Assembly (NCBI GenBank): GCA_964383855.1
Contig: CAYLIP010000026.1
Location: 1-34,730 of the forward strand
Direction of reading: 5' to 3'
DNA length: 34,730 nt
Source of the DNA: CAZHAC01 sp964383855
Lineage (GTDB): Bacteria > Chloroflexota > Dormibacteria > Dormibacterales > Dormibacteraceae
Shown: piece by piece, positions 9,592-15,520 of the stretch
How positions within the stretch are numbered: the stretch's first letter is position 1
Layout of the letters: each line of letters starts with the position of its first letter
Position numbers and translations under genes: made by a program
Notes under the pieces: generated by a model
The model's database searches: none
Seen by the model: only the letters and a program-made list of their open reading frames with translations
Told to the model about the DNA's origin: nothing

Positions 9592-9597
9592 ATCATA
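9592..9597 (-). promoter_or_regulatory. Predicted -10 box of ilvE (TATGAT)
   Basis: TATGAT lies six bases before the GTG at 9585, placing the transcription start at or next to the start codon. This supports the shorter ilvE start. No -35 hexamer is seen. Confidence 0.5.
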
Positions 9598-9611
9598 AGA
9601 CCGGCTCACCT

Positions 9612-9617
9612 TAGAAT
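9612..9617 (+). promoter_or_regulatory. Predicted -10 box of the 9627-yajQ unit (TAGAAT, in CACCTTAGAATCGAAG)
   Basis: TAGAAT lies nine bases before the ATG at 9627. The surrounding CACCTTAGA-x-TCGAAG is nearly identical to the sequence before the minus-strand gene at 11007, supporting a shared promoter type. No -35 match is visible. Confidence 0.5.
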
Positions 9618-9626
9618 CGAAGTTCG

Positions 9627-9989
9627 ATGAGCCTCTACGGGATCATTGCCGACCTCCGCCGCGATCACCCCAACCCGGCCGCCTCGCGGACTCTCGACAT
9701 GGTCGTCGCCGAGCTGGGCCGGACCAACGACAACCTGCGCGAGGCGGTCGCCCACCTGGAGAACAGGCCCCTGCCGGCCGGCGGCAAGCCGGTGCTCGAC
9801 GAGCTCCTGGAGCGGGCCAGCGGGGAAGGCGTGGACGACATCGAGCGGCCGCGGCCACCTGACGAGCAGATGCCGGTGGAACCCGTCGACGAATCGCAGG
9901 TCGGCATCGCGGTGCTGCTCGGGGGTTCCGCCCTGATCTTGGTCGCCCTGGTCGCGCTGGCGGTCGTCGCCGCGCTGGTCAAGCTCTGA
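9627..9989 (+). CDS. Hypothetical tail-anchored membrane protein
   Basis: Not recognised. The 120 residues begin with a soluble helical part (IIADLRRDHPNPAASRTLDM, VVAELGRTNDNLREAVAHLE, probably alpha-helical). An acidic, proline-rich linker follows (about 72-90). The C-terminus is one hydrophobic helix of about 25 residues ending in a single Lys (VGIAVLLGGSALILVALVAL and onward). This is the layout of a C-terminally anchored protein with its N-terminus in the cytoplasm. It ends three bases before yajQ, so the two are probably co-transcribed. Codon use and the -10 box nine bases upstream support it being real. Confidence 0.72.
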   Translation: MSLYGIIADLRRDHPNPAASRTLDMVVAELGRTNDNLREAVAHLENRPLPAGGKPVLDELLERASGEGVDDIERPRPPDEQMPVEPVDESQVGIAVLLGGSALILVALVALAVVAALVKL

Positions 9990-9992
9990 TCC

Positions 9993-10487
9993 ATGCCTCA
10001 GGAGTTCTCCTTCGACGTCGTCTCGGAGTTCGACCCGGCCGAGCTGACCAACGCCATCGACCAGGCCCGCCGAGAGGCGGGGACGCGCTTCGACTTCAAG
10101 GACGCCGCCCCGACGATCGAGCACAAGGGCGAGGTGATCACGCTGGAGGCGTCGACCGAAGACCGCGCGCGGGCCCTGCTGCAGGTCCTTCGTGAGAAGG
10201 CGGCGCGGCGGGGGATCTCGGCCAAGCTCTTCCAGGCCGGCGAGCCGAAGACGGTGGGACGGGGGCGCGGCCAGATTGAGGTCAAGCTCAATGCCGGGAT
10301 CGACGACAAGCTGGCCAAGGACCTCCAGAAGCGGATCCGGGACGTCTCACCGAAGGTGCAGGCGCGCATCCAGGGCGACCAGCTGCGGGTCACCAGCGCC
10401 AGCAAGGACAACCTGCAGGCGGTGATCGCCGCCCTGCGCGACGCCGAGGACATCCCGGTGCCCCTGGAGTTCAAAAACTACCGGTAG
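9993..10487 (+). CDS. yajQ: YajQ family nucleotide-binding protein (UPF0234)
   Basis: Small cytoplasmic protein of two ferredoxin-like domains. Family members bind nucleotides or RNA, and Xanthomonas and Pseudomonas homologues bind cyclic di-GMP. Seen: FSFDVVSEFDPAELTNAIDQ, TRFDFKDA, the central GISAKLFQAGEPKTVGRGRG and the closing RVTSASKDNLQAVIAALR with PVPLEFKNYR, spanning the full family from start to the conserved C-terminal NYR. 164 residues is the normal length. Three bases separate it from the upstream membrane protein gene. Its ligand here is not shown by the sequence. Confidence 0.95.
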   Translation: MPQEFSFDVVSEFDPAELTNAIDQARREAGTRFDFKDAAPTIEHKGEVITLEASTEDRARALLQVLREKAARRGISAKLFQAGEPKTVGRGRGQIEVKLNAGIDDKLAKDLQKRIRDVSPKVQARIQGDQLRVTSASKDNLQAVIAALRDAEDIPVPLEFKNYR

Positions 10488-10496
10488 AGGGCCAGG

Positions 10497-10521
10497 CCTC
10501 CTCCCCCGTCGGCGGAGGAGG
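10497..10521. terminator. Hairpin between convergent yajQ and the DUF1905/YdeI gene
   Basis: CCTCCTCC and GGAGGAGG form a perfect eight-base stem around a nine-base loop. Flanking GCC/GGC could extend it. It lies in the 40 bases between two convergent stops and could serve both strands, though there is no clear T-run on either side. Confidence 0.6.
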
Positions 10522-10527
10522 TAGGCG

Positions 10528-11007
10528 CTAGCGCTGCTTGACGTCGCCCGGCGGCCGGTGCTCGAGGATGCCCTCGACCGCCCGCCGGATTCGCCCGGCC
10601 CGCTCATCGCCGCTCGCCTCCGCCACCCAGCGCGCGTACTCCGCCCGCTGGCCGGCCGGCAGCTGCTCGAAGTCGAGCCCGGCCCCGGCACGCCCCAGGG
10701 CCGCCCGGAAGTCGTCGGGCGCGTCGACCTCGAGCCGGTCGCGGGGCGGATCGATCTCGGCCCGCACCCGGTCGCCGGTATCCACGCCGATCTCGCGGCG
10801 CAGCTCGAGCGGTACGAAGACCCAGATCTGGCCGTCCTCGGCCGGGCTCGCATTGGCCTCGAAGGGACGCCCGTTGAGCCTGCCCGTGATGCGGGCCAGA
10901 GCCTCGCCGGGTATCAGGTCGGCGGGCAGCCGGAACGCCACCTGGTCGTAGATGCCGTCGCGGGCAATCTCCTCCAGGGTCACGTCGAAGCTGAGTTCGC
11001 CGGCCAC
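10528..11007 (-). CDS. DUF1905 / YdeI (OmpD-associated) family protein
   Basis: Function in this lineage is unknown; YdeI relatives have been linked to bacteriocin protection or envelope traits in enterobacteria. Seen: an N-terminal DUF1905-type barrel (residues 1-95: QVAFRLPADLIPGEALARIT, GRLNGRPFEANASPAEDGQI, WVFVPLELRREIGVDTGDRV) followed by the YdeI-like tail (PDDFRAAL, FEQLPAGQRAEYARWVAEAS, RAGRIRRAVEGIL). Predicted soluble, no signal peptide. The GTG at 11007 gives 159 residues and lies seven bases after TAGACT; the longer open frame upstream overlaps hisA and is rejected. Divergent from hisA, with start codons only 23 bases apart. Confidence 0.85.
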   Translation of the reverse strand: MAGELSFDVTLEEIARDGIYDQVAFRLPADLIPGEALARITGRLNGRPFEANASPAEDGQIWVFVPLELRREIGVDTGDRVRAEIDPPRDRLEVDAPDDFRAALGRAGAGLDFEQLPAGQRAEYARWVAEASGDERAGRIRRAVEGILEHRPPGDVKQR

Positions 11008-11014
11008 CGCTTCG

Positions 11015-11024
11015 AGTCTAAGGT
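11015..11024. promoter_or_regulatory. Overlapping divergent -10 boxes (minus TAGACT 11015-11020, plus TAAGGT 11019-11024)
   Basis: The two boxes share the TA at 11019-11020. They lie seven bases before the minus-strand GTG (11007) and six bases before the plus-strand hisA GTG (11031). Both messages would be leaderless and transcription in one direction should exclude the other at any moment. Inferred from sequence only. Confidence 0.5.
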
Positions 11025-11030
11025 GTCGAT

Positions 11031-11750
11031 GTGCGGGTGATTCCAGCCCTCGATCTCCGGGGCGGCCGGGTGGTCCGGCTGCTGAAGGGCGACTTCGATC
11101 ATGAGAAGGACTATGGCGGCGACCCGCTGCCCCGGGCGCAGGCGCTGGCCGCCGCCGGCGCCACACGGCTGCACCTGGTCGACCTCGACGCCGCCGCCGG
11201 CACCGGCTCCAACCGCGAGCTGGTGTCCGAGGTCGTGCGCTACGCGGGCGTCGAGGTGCAGGTGGCGGGCGGCATTCGATCGGAAGCCGACGTCGAGGCC
11301 TGGCTGCGGGCAGGCGCGAGCGCGGTCGTCATGGGAACGACCGCGGTCCGGCGGCCGGCGCTGCTGGCGGAATCCGCCGAGCGGCATCCCGGGCAGGTGT
11401 TTGCCGCGCTCGACTTGAAGGCCGGCCGGCCCGCCGTGACCGGCTGGACCGGCGTCGAAGAGCAATCGGTGGAGGCGCTTCTCGAGGATTGGGCGGAGCC
11501 GCCTCTGGGCGGCGTGATCCTGACCAGTGTCGACCGCGACGGCACGCTGGCAGGTCCCGACCTGGATGCGCTGACCCGGGTTCGGCGTGAAACGCGGCAT
11601 CCGGTCGTCTATTCGGGCGGGGTCGCCCGCCTCGAAGACCTGCGGGCGCTGGCCGGGGCCGGGGCCGCCGCGGCCATCCTGGGCAAGTCCCTGCTCGACG
11701 GCCGCTTCACCCTGGCGGAGGCGATCGCCGAATGCGCCGCGCTCTCCTGA
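11031..11750 (+). CDS. hisA: Phosphoribosylformimino-5-aminoimidazole carboxamide ribotide isomerase HisA
   Basis: Catalyses the Amadori rearrangement of ProFAR to PRFAR, fourth step of histidine synthesis, on a cytoplasmic TIM barrel. Seen: VIPALDLRGGRVVRL with the catalytic base Asp8, VAGGIRSEADVEAWL, FAALDLKAG with Asp128 (the second catalytic Asp), SVDRDGTLAGPD, the phosphate-binding VVYSGGVARLEDL, and ILGKSLLDGRFTLAEA. 239 residues matches the family. No other his genes are nearby, so the locus is split. In actinobacteria the equivalent PriA also acts in tryptophan synthesis; nothing here distinguishes that. GTG start with a -10 box six bases upstream, so probably leaderless. Overlaps the following lipoprotein gene by 19 bases. 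Confidence 0.96.
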   Translation: MRVIPALDLRGGRVVRLLKGDFDHEKDYGGDPLPRAQALAAAGATRLHLVDLDAAAGTGSNRELVSEVVRYAGVEVQVAGGIRSEADVEAWLRAGASAVVMGTTAVRRPALLAESAERHPGQVFAALDLKAGRPAVTGWTGVEEQSVEALLEDWAEPPLGGVILTSVDRDGTLAGPDLDALTRVRRETRHPVVYSGGVARLEDLRALAGAGAAAAILGKSLLDGRFTLAEAIAECAALS

Positions 11751-12133
11751 CCGGCCTGCTGCTGGCCGCCAGTGGCCTGCTGCTGTCAAGCTGCGGCGGC
11801 GACGCCACCGTCGACGACTCTGCGCTTCACTCCGACATAGCGCAGGGCCGGGACGGGGTCGAGGTCACCTTCGACGCGACCCTCCTCGACGCCCCCATCC
11901 AAGCCGGCGGCCACGAGCGCTTCCACGTGCGCTCGGGGTCGGGAGATGTGCTCGAGGTGGACCACAACACGTCGCTGGCGCGGCCCGTTCCGGCCGCGGC
12001 CGGCCAGTCGATCGTCGTCCACGGCCAGCTGTACCTGGCGCCCCGGCCCGGGGTGCACTGCACTCATGCCCACACCTCCCGGGGCTGTCCCAACCCGGGA
12101 TGGATCAAACTGGGCTCGGAGACCTATGAGTGA
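11732..12133 (+). CDS. DUF3465 family lipoprotein
   Basis: Function unknown. Seen: a lipoprotein signal peptide (RRALLTGLLLAASGLLLSSC), then a small domain with the DUF3465 hallmarks: FHVRSGSGDVLEVDHNTSLA, a beta-strand IVVHGQLYLA, and GVHCTHAHTSRGCPNPGWIK. In family members the corresponding segment reads like IHWTHHDPRG..GGWI. Two Cys (CTH, GCP) are added here and could form a disulfide outside the cell. The ATG overlaps the end of hisA by 19 bases, so it is translated from the hisA message. Predicted outer face of the membrane. 133 residues, normal for the family. Confidence 0.82.
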   Translation: MRRALLTGLLLAASGLLLSSCGGDATVDDSALHSDIAQGRDGVEVTFDATLLDAPIQAGGHERFHVRSGSGDVLEVDHNTSLARPVPAAAGQSIVVHGQLYLAPRPGVHCTHAHTSRGCPNPGWIKLGSETYE

Positions 12134-12300
12134 TGTGCGAGGGTAGGCAGCACCAGAGGCGGGGAATCCTCGCCAACGCCCTGGCCCCCGGACTCCCGCT
12201 GACCGAGCGGGTGCGCGCCGTCGCCACCAACCTGGCTCGCCGCCTGCGCGGGGGGCGCCTCCATGACTGCTGCGGCCGGTACGGCGAACCGGGCTGTTGA
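12133..12300 (+). CDS. Small Cys-rich protein with C-terminal CCGRYGEPGC motif (55 residues)
   Basis: Read directly from the sequence: the ATG overlaps the preceding stop as TGATG, and the frame runs 55 codons to a TGA. The body is basic and helical (TERVRAVATNLARRLRGGRL), ending HDCCGRYGEPGC. The paired Cys plus a terminal Cys in a Gly/Pro-rich tail looks like a metal or disulfide motif. I recall short proteins with a similar CCGxxGEPGC tail in high-GC Gram-positive and Chloroflexota genomes, but have not checked. Coupled to the hisA-DUF3465 message. Its role is unknown. The stop is followed at once by a 13-codon frame (12301-12342) that I do not call as a gene. Confidence 0.6.
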   Translation: MCEGRQHQRRGILANALAPGLPLTERVRAVATNLARRLRGGRLHDCCGRYGEPGC

Positions 12301-12341
12301 ATGACGCTCGAAGAGGCCCGTGCGGCCGGACGGATCGCCTG

Positions 12342-12356
12342 AGCCCTATTCGGGCT
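12342..12356. terminator. Short hairpin between convergent units
   Basis: AGCCC-TATTC-GGGCT gives a five-base stem directly at the stop codon of the SDR gene and after the Cys-rich protein gene. It is weak (no T-run) but correctly placed for a bidirectional terminator. Confidence 0.35.
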
Positions 12357-13098
12357 TACGCGCCACCTGGAACGACGCGGCCTGCGCGATCGGCCGCATC
12401 ACCACCTCGTCGATGTCGACATGGGGTGGCCGGGTGACCACGAACTCGACCACGTCGGCGACGTCGTCCGCGGTCAGCGGCTGGACGCCGCGGTAGACGT
12501 CCCGGGCGGCCTGCGGGTCACCGAATCGAACCAGGCTGAACTCGGTCTCCGCCATGCCGGGATCGATCTCGCTGACCCGGATCGGCTCGCCGTTCAGCTC
12601 GAGGCGGAGCGTGCGCGAGATGGCGCGGACGGCGTGCTTGCTGGCCGTGTAGCCGGCGCCGCCCCGGTACGTCTCGAAGCCGGCGATCGACCCGATGTTG
12701 ACGATGTGGCCGCGCGGCGACCGGCGGATCAGCGGCAGGCACTCGCGCGTCATCCGCAGCAGCCCGAGGACGTTGGTCTCCCACATGCCGACCCAGTACT
12801 CGTCAGGGGTGGAGTCGACGCTGGTCATGCCCAGCGCCAGGCCGGCGTTGTTGACCAGCACGTCGATCTGGCCCACCCGGCTGTCGATCCCGGCCACGAA
12901 TGACCGCACGCTCTCGGCGTCTCGGACATCGAGCGGCAGGGCGATGGCGCCGGTGGCGCGAGCGACCTCTTCCAGCCGGTCCTGCCGGCGCGCCCCGGCC
13001 ACGACCTTGAACCCGGCCAGCGAGAGCCGGCGGGTGATCGCGGCGCCGAAACCTGACGATGCGCCCGTCACCACCGCGATCGCTGCTTGGGCGGTCAC
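12346..13098 (-). CDS. Short-chain dehydrogenase/reductase, YdfG-like
   Basis: Classical SDR oxidoreductase with NADP preference expected; YdfG oxidises L-allo-threonine, 3-hydroxypropionate and similar 3-hydroxy acids. Seen: TGASSGFGAAITRRL (cofactor loop, residues 12-18), GARRQDR (Arg after the second strand suggests NADP), NNAGLALG, catalytic Ser in NIGSIAGFETYRGG and the YTASK pair (Tyr/Lys), then PGMAETEFSLVRFGD and RPPHVDIDEVVMRPIAQA, which is the YdfG-type C-terminal pattern. 250 residues, family norm. GTG start, 12 bases after TAGGTT. Divergent from a membrane protein gene; start codons are 29 bases apart. Physiological substrate not determined. Confidence 0.9.
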   Translation of the reverse strand: MTAQAAIAVVTGASSGFGAAITRRLSLAGFKVVAGARRQDRLEEVARATGAIALPLDVRDAESVRSFVAGIDSRVGQIDVLVNNAGLALGMTSVDSTPDEYWVGMWETNVLGLLRMTRECLPLIRRSPRGHIVNIGSIAGFETYRGGAGYTASKHAVRAISRTLRLELNGEPIRVSEIDPGMAETEFSLVRFGDPQAARDVYRGVQPLTADDVADVVEFVVTRPPHVDIDEVVMRPIAQAASFQVARKPE

Positions 13099-13109
13099 TC
13101 CTCGGAGGG

Positions 13110-13116
13110 TAACCTA
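13110..13116. promoter_or_regulatory. Overlapping divergent -10 boxes (plus TAACCT 13110-13115, minus TAGGTT 13111-13116)
   Basis: The seven bases TAACCTA read as TAACCT on plus and TAGGTT on minus. Each box lies exactly 12 bases before the start codon of its gene (ATG 13128, GTG 13098), so both mRNAs would have about five untranslated bases. Prediction only. Confidence 0.42.
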
Positions 13117-13127
13117 GTGCCCACGAT

Positions 13128-13586
13128 ATGCTGGAAGTGGTGGTCGGAGCCGTCGCCGCTGCCCTGGTCCTGGCCGGCCTGGCGGTGATCGCGGGACCCG
13201 CCCTGCCCCGCCTCTGGCGCGGCGCCTGGCTGCTCGCCCGCCGCAGGCGCCCCGGGGTGCCGAGCGCGGCTCCCACCGGCGGCACCGCCCTCGCTTCCGG
13301 CCTCCACCCCACGACCGCCCGGGCGCTGACGGCGGCCGCCCGCAGCTACGGCCTGCTCCGGGCCAACGGCGAGGACCGGCTGGCCTCCGAGCTGCGCGCG
13401 GCGGCGCGCCTGGTTCGCACCAACGAGCCCCGGGGCCTGCTCGCGCTCGCATCCGTGCTCCGGCCCATGCGCGACGTGACGATCGTCGAGGCGGACGCGC
13501 GGGTCCGCTACCAGAAGCTGGTCGGCGAGCTGCGAGACGCCGTCAAGGACCGCTCCGAGCAGCTCGAGCTGCTCCACTTCCGCTGA
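13128..13586 (+). CDS. Hypothetical membrane-anchored protein
   Basis: Not recognised. 152 residues: one N-terminal hydrophobic helix (VVVGAVAAALVLAGLAVIAG), a basic segment LARRRRP, a Pro/Ala/Gly linker, then about 95 residues of predicted helix rich in Ala, Arg and Leu (TARALTAAARSYGLLRANGE, LASELRAAARLVRTNEPRGL, VRYQKLVGELRDAVKDRSEQ). The last part may form a coiled coil. Topology probably N-out with the helical part in the cytoplasm. Ends one base before the stop of a convergent gene. Codon use matches neighbours. Confidence 0.7.
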   Translation: MLEVVVGAVAAALVLAGLAVIAGPALPRLWRGAWLLARRRRPGVPSAAPTGGTALASGLHPTTARALTAAARSYGLLRANGEDRLASELRAAARLVRTNEPRGLLALASVLRPMRDVTIVEADARVRYQKLVGELRDAVKDRSEQLELLHFR

Positions 13587-13587
13587 T

Positions 13588-14112
13588 CTAGAAGAACACG
13601 AGGGCGCGCTCGACGCTGAGCCCCCCGAGCCCGGCCGGCCCGCTCGCCGCCTCGAGCAGGAACTCCGGCGCCGGCCCCAGCACCATCTGCCGGCGCCAGA
13701 GAACCGCATCACTTCCGAACCGGCCATAGAAGTCGCGGTAGCTCTCACTCCTGGGCTTGGAGAGCCACAGCACCCGTCCATCGCGCGGCTCCGGCAGTCC
13801 CGAGTAAAGCCGGTAGAGACCGCCGGCCCCGGTCGCGGCGCTGGCCGCGGCGTCGTGCGCCGAACGCAGCCGGGGCGACACCGCCACCTCGTTGAGCGGG
13901 TCGAGCGCGTAGGACCCCTCCACGAGGTACCAGTCCTCGTAGGCGGTTTCGGCGGGGAGCCACCCTGCTCCCTCGACCCGGTAAGAGACCGAGCGGAGGA
14001 AGCCCTCCGACCCGGCGGCTCGCAGCTGGGCGTGGAAGGCACGCTGGGCGGCCTCGTACTCGGCCCGGTCGGTCCCCGGCGCCGGCCAGTGCCAGAACAG
14101 GTAGGCCAGCAC
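13588..14112 (-). CDS. Hypothetical protein, possibly two-module dimeric alpha/beta-barrel type
   Basis: Not recognised. 174 residues, no signal peptide or membrane helix. The first half begins MLAYLFWHWPAPG and contains FHAQLRAAG and ETAYEDWYLVEGSYALDPLN; the second half contains LYRLYSGLPEPRDGRVLWLS and SYRDFYGRFG. The strand-helix-strand look, with aromatic-rich short strands, suggests a dimeric alpha/beta-barrel fold, but this is only a visual guess. GTG start overlaps the CitE-like gene stop by one base (TAGTG), so it is translated from the same message as the SRPBCC and CitE-like genes. Function unknown. Confidence 0.72.
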   Translation of the reverse strand: MLAYLFWHWPAPGTDRAEYEAAQRAFHAQLRAAGSEGFLRSVSYRVEGAGWLPAETAYEDWYLVEGSYALDPLNEVAVSPRLRSAHDAAASAATGAGGLYRLYSGLPEPRDGRVLWLSKPRSESYRDFYGRFGSDAVLWRRQMVLGPAPEFLLEAASGPAGLGGLSVERALVFF

Positions 14113-15041
14113 TAGGAGGCGGCGCCGCCGGGCTTGAAGGGGCGCGGACGCAACCCGGCAGCGCGGCCCCTGTCCACCATCACCGCCGCCAGCTTGCGGG
14201 AAGCCTCATCGATCATCTCGTCCCCGAGCATGACCGCCCCGGTCGCCTGCTCGGCCGTCGAATGCTCATAGGCGTCGATGATCGCGGACGCCTTGTCGAA
14301 GTCGGCCTGCGCAGGAGCGAATACCTCGTTCAAGAGTTCGGCCTGGGCCGGGTTGAGCGCCCACTTGCCGTCGTAGCCGAGCGCCGCCACGCGCTGAGCC
14401 GAGGCCCGGAGCCCGTCGAGGTCGCGGACCTGGGCGTGCGGCCCGTCGACCGCCATCAACCCGAACGCCCTGGCCGCGACCAGGATGCGGAAGTGGACAT
14501 AGTGAAAGAACTCGCCCGGGTAGGCGGCCGGGGTGCTCCCGATCGTCAGCTCCGGCACCCGCAGGGTCGCCATGAAGTCGCCCGGCCCGAAGTGAAGAGC
14601 CCGGATCCGCGGCGACGCCTGCGCGATCGCCTCCACCCGCTCGAGGCCGAGGGCGCTCTCGATCTGGAGGTCGAGACCGATCGGCTGCAGCCCCAGCTTG
14701 CTCTCCAGCTGCGCCAGCAGCAGGGCCGCGAAATGCACGTGCTCCGGCCCCTCAACCTTGGGCAGCACGATGGTGTCGAGCCGCCGGCCCGCACCCTCGA
14801 CCACGGCGCGGATGTCGTCGAAGCACCAGCTCGTGTCGCAGGCGTTGACGCGGACGCCGCACTCCTTGCCGGCGAAGTCGAACCCGGTCAGCGCCTCGAC
14901 CGCCAGCTCGCGGCCCCGCTCCTTGGCGGAGGGGGCGACCGAGTCCTCGAGGTCGATGAAGATCATGTCCGCGGCCGAGCGGTCCGCCTTCTCGAAGAAG
15001 CGAGGCTGCGTCGCCGGCACCGAAAGGCAGGACCGCCTCAT
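14112..15041 (-). CDS. HpcH/HpaI aldolase family CoA-ester lyase (CitE / malyl-CoA lyase-like)
   Basis: Probable Mg-dependent lyase or thioesterase acting on malyl-CoA, citramalyl-CoA or related esters. Seen: RRSCLSVPATQPRFFEKADR, the DMIFIDLEDSVAPSAKERGR block, VRVNACDTSWCFDDI (the VRVN Arg and Asn contact CoA or substrate in the family), LPKVEGPEHV with the metal-region lysine/glutamate, LQIESALGLERVEAIA, HFGPGDFMATL (Asp of the metal site) and the tail GYDGKWALNPAQAELLNEVF. 309 residues, typical of stand-alone citE genes; no citrate lyase alpha or gamma subunit is nearby, so classical citrate lyase is unlikely. ATG overlaps the upstream SRPBCC stop (ATGA). Exact substrate unknown. Confidence 0.88.
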   Translation of the reverse strand: MRRSCLSVPATQPRFFEKADRSAADMIFIDLEDSVAPSAKERGRELAVEALTGFDFAGKECGVRVNACDTSWCFDDIRAVVEGAGRRLDTIVLPKVEGPEHVHFAALLLAQLESKLGLQPIGLDLQIESALGLERVEAIAQASPRIRALHFGPGDFMATLRVPELTIGSTPAAYPGEFFHYVHFRILVAARAFGLMAVDGPHAQVRDLDGLRASAQRVAALGYDGKWALNPAQAELLNEVFAPAQADFDKASAIIDAYEHSTAEQATGAVMLGDEMIDEASRKLAAVMVDRGRAAGLRPRPFKPGGAAS

Positions 15042-15490
15042 GCCTGGGGACCCTTGCCGGACTCGACGTACGCCTTCAGGTTCGTCATGTTGTCGCGGAT
15101 GCCCGCCGCGTACTCCCGGGCCAGCACTCCGCCCAGCAGCCGCAGCATCCCGCCGAGCTGGAAGTCCATGTCATACACCAGCTTGGTGCCCGACTTGAGC
15201 CGCCGGTAGCTGTAGGACCAGGTCCCCTTGAGCGGACCGTCGACGAACTCGCCGGCGACCCGCCGGCCCGGTGACCAGGTCGTCTGCTCGAGCTCCAGGT
15301 GGCCCTTCCATCCTGGCAGCTCGAGGTCGTAGCGGATGCGGGAACCCGGGCCTGAGGCCTTGCCGTTGACGGGGTAAGCGCGCTTCAGATACGTCGTCCA
15401 TTTGGGCGCGTTGGGCAGGTCCTCGTGCACGACCGCCCAGACGCGTTCCACGGGCGCCGAGATCGTCACCTCCTCGTGAATCGTGGGCAT
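15038..15490 (-). CDS. SRPBCC (START/polyketide cyclase-like) family protein
   Basis: Predicted helix-grip protein that binds a hydrophobic ligand in a cavity. Seen: the start TIHEEVTISAPVERVWAVVH is the usual first strand and helix of the family; WTTYLKRAYPVNG, GSRIRYDLELPGWKGHLELE, WSYSYRRLKSGTKLVYDMDF and a long C-terminal helix (REYAAGIRDNMTNLKAYVES) complete the fold. 150 residues, normal. First gene of the SRPBCC-CitE-like-unknown unit and overlapping the next gene by four bases. Divergent from an MFS exporter. Ligand unknown. Confidence 0.88.
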   Translation of the reverse strand: MPTIHEEVTISAPVERVWAVVHEDLPNAPKWTTYLKRAYPVNGKASGPGSRIRYDLELPGWKGHLELEQTTWSPGRRVAGEFVDGPLKGTWSYSYRRLKSGTKLVYDMDFQLGGMLRLLGGVLAREYAAGIRDNMTNLKAYVESGKGPQA

Positions 15491-15520
15491 CCGATCAATG
15501 GTGCGATCATCGGAAGTGGA

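Noticed and set aside
11008..11166. Extended start of the DUF1905/YdeI gene
   Set aside because: The open frame continues to 11166 but would overlap hisA and the shared promoter; the DUF1905 domain starts right after GTG 11007.
12301..12342. Thirteen-codon frame (MTLEEARAAGRIA) after the Cys-rich gene
   Set aside because: No homology visible and it ends at a hairpin; probably chance.
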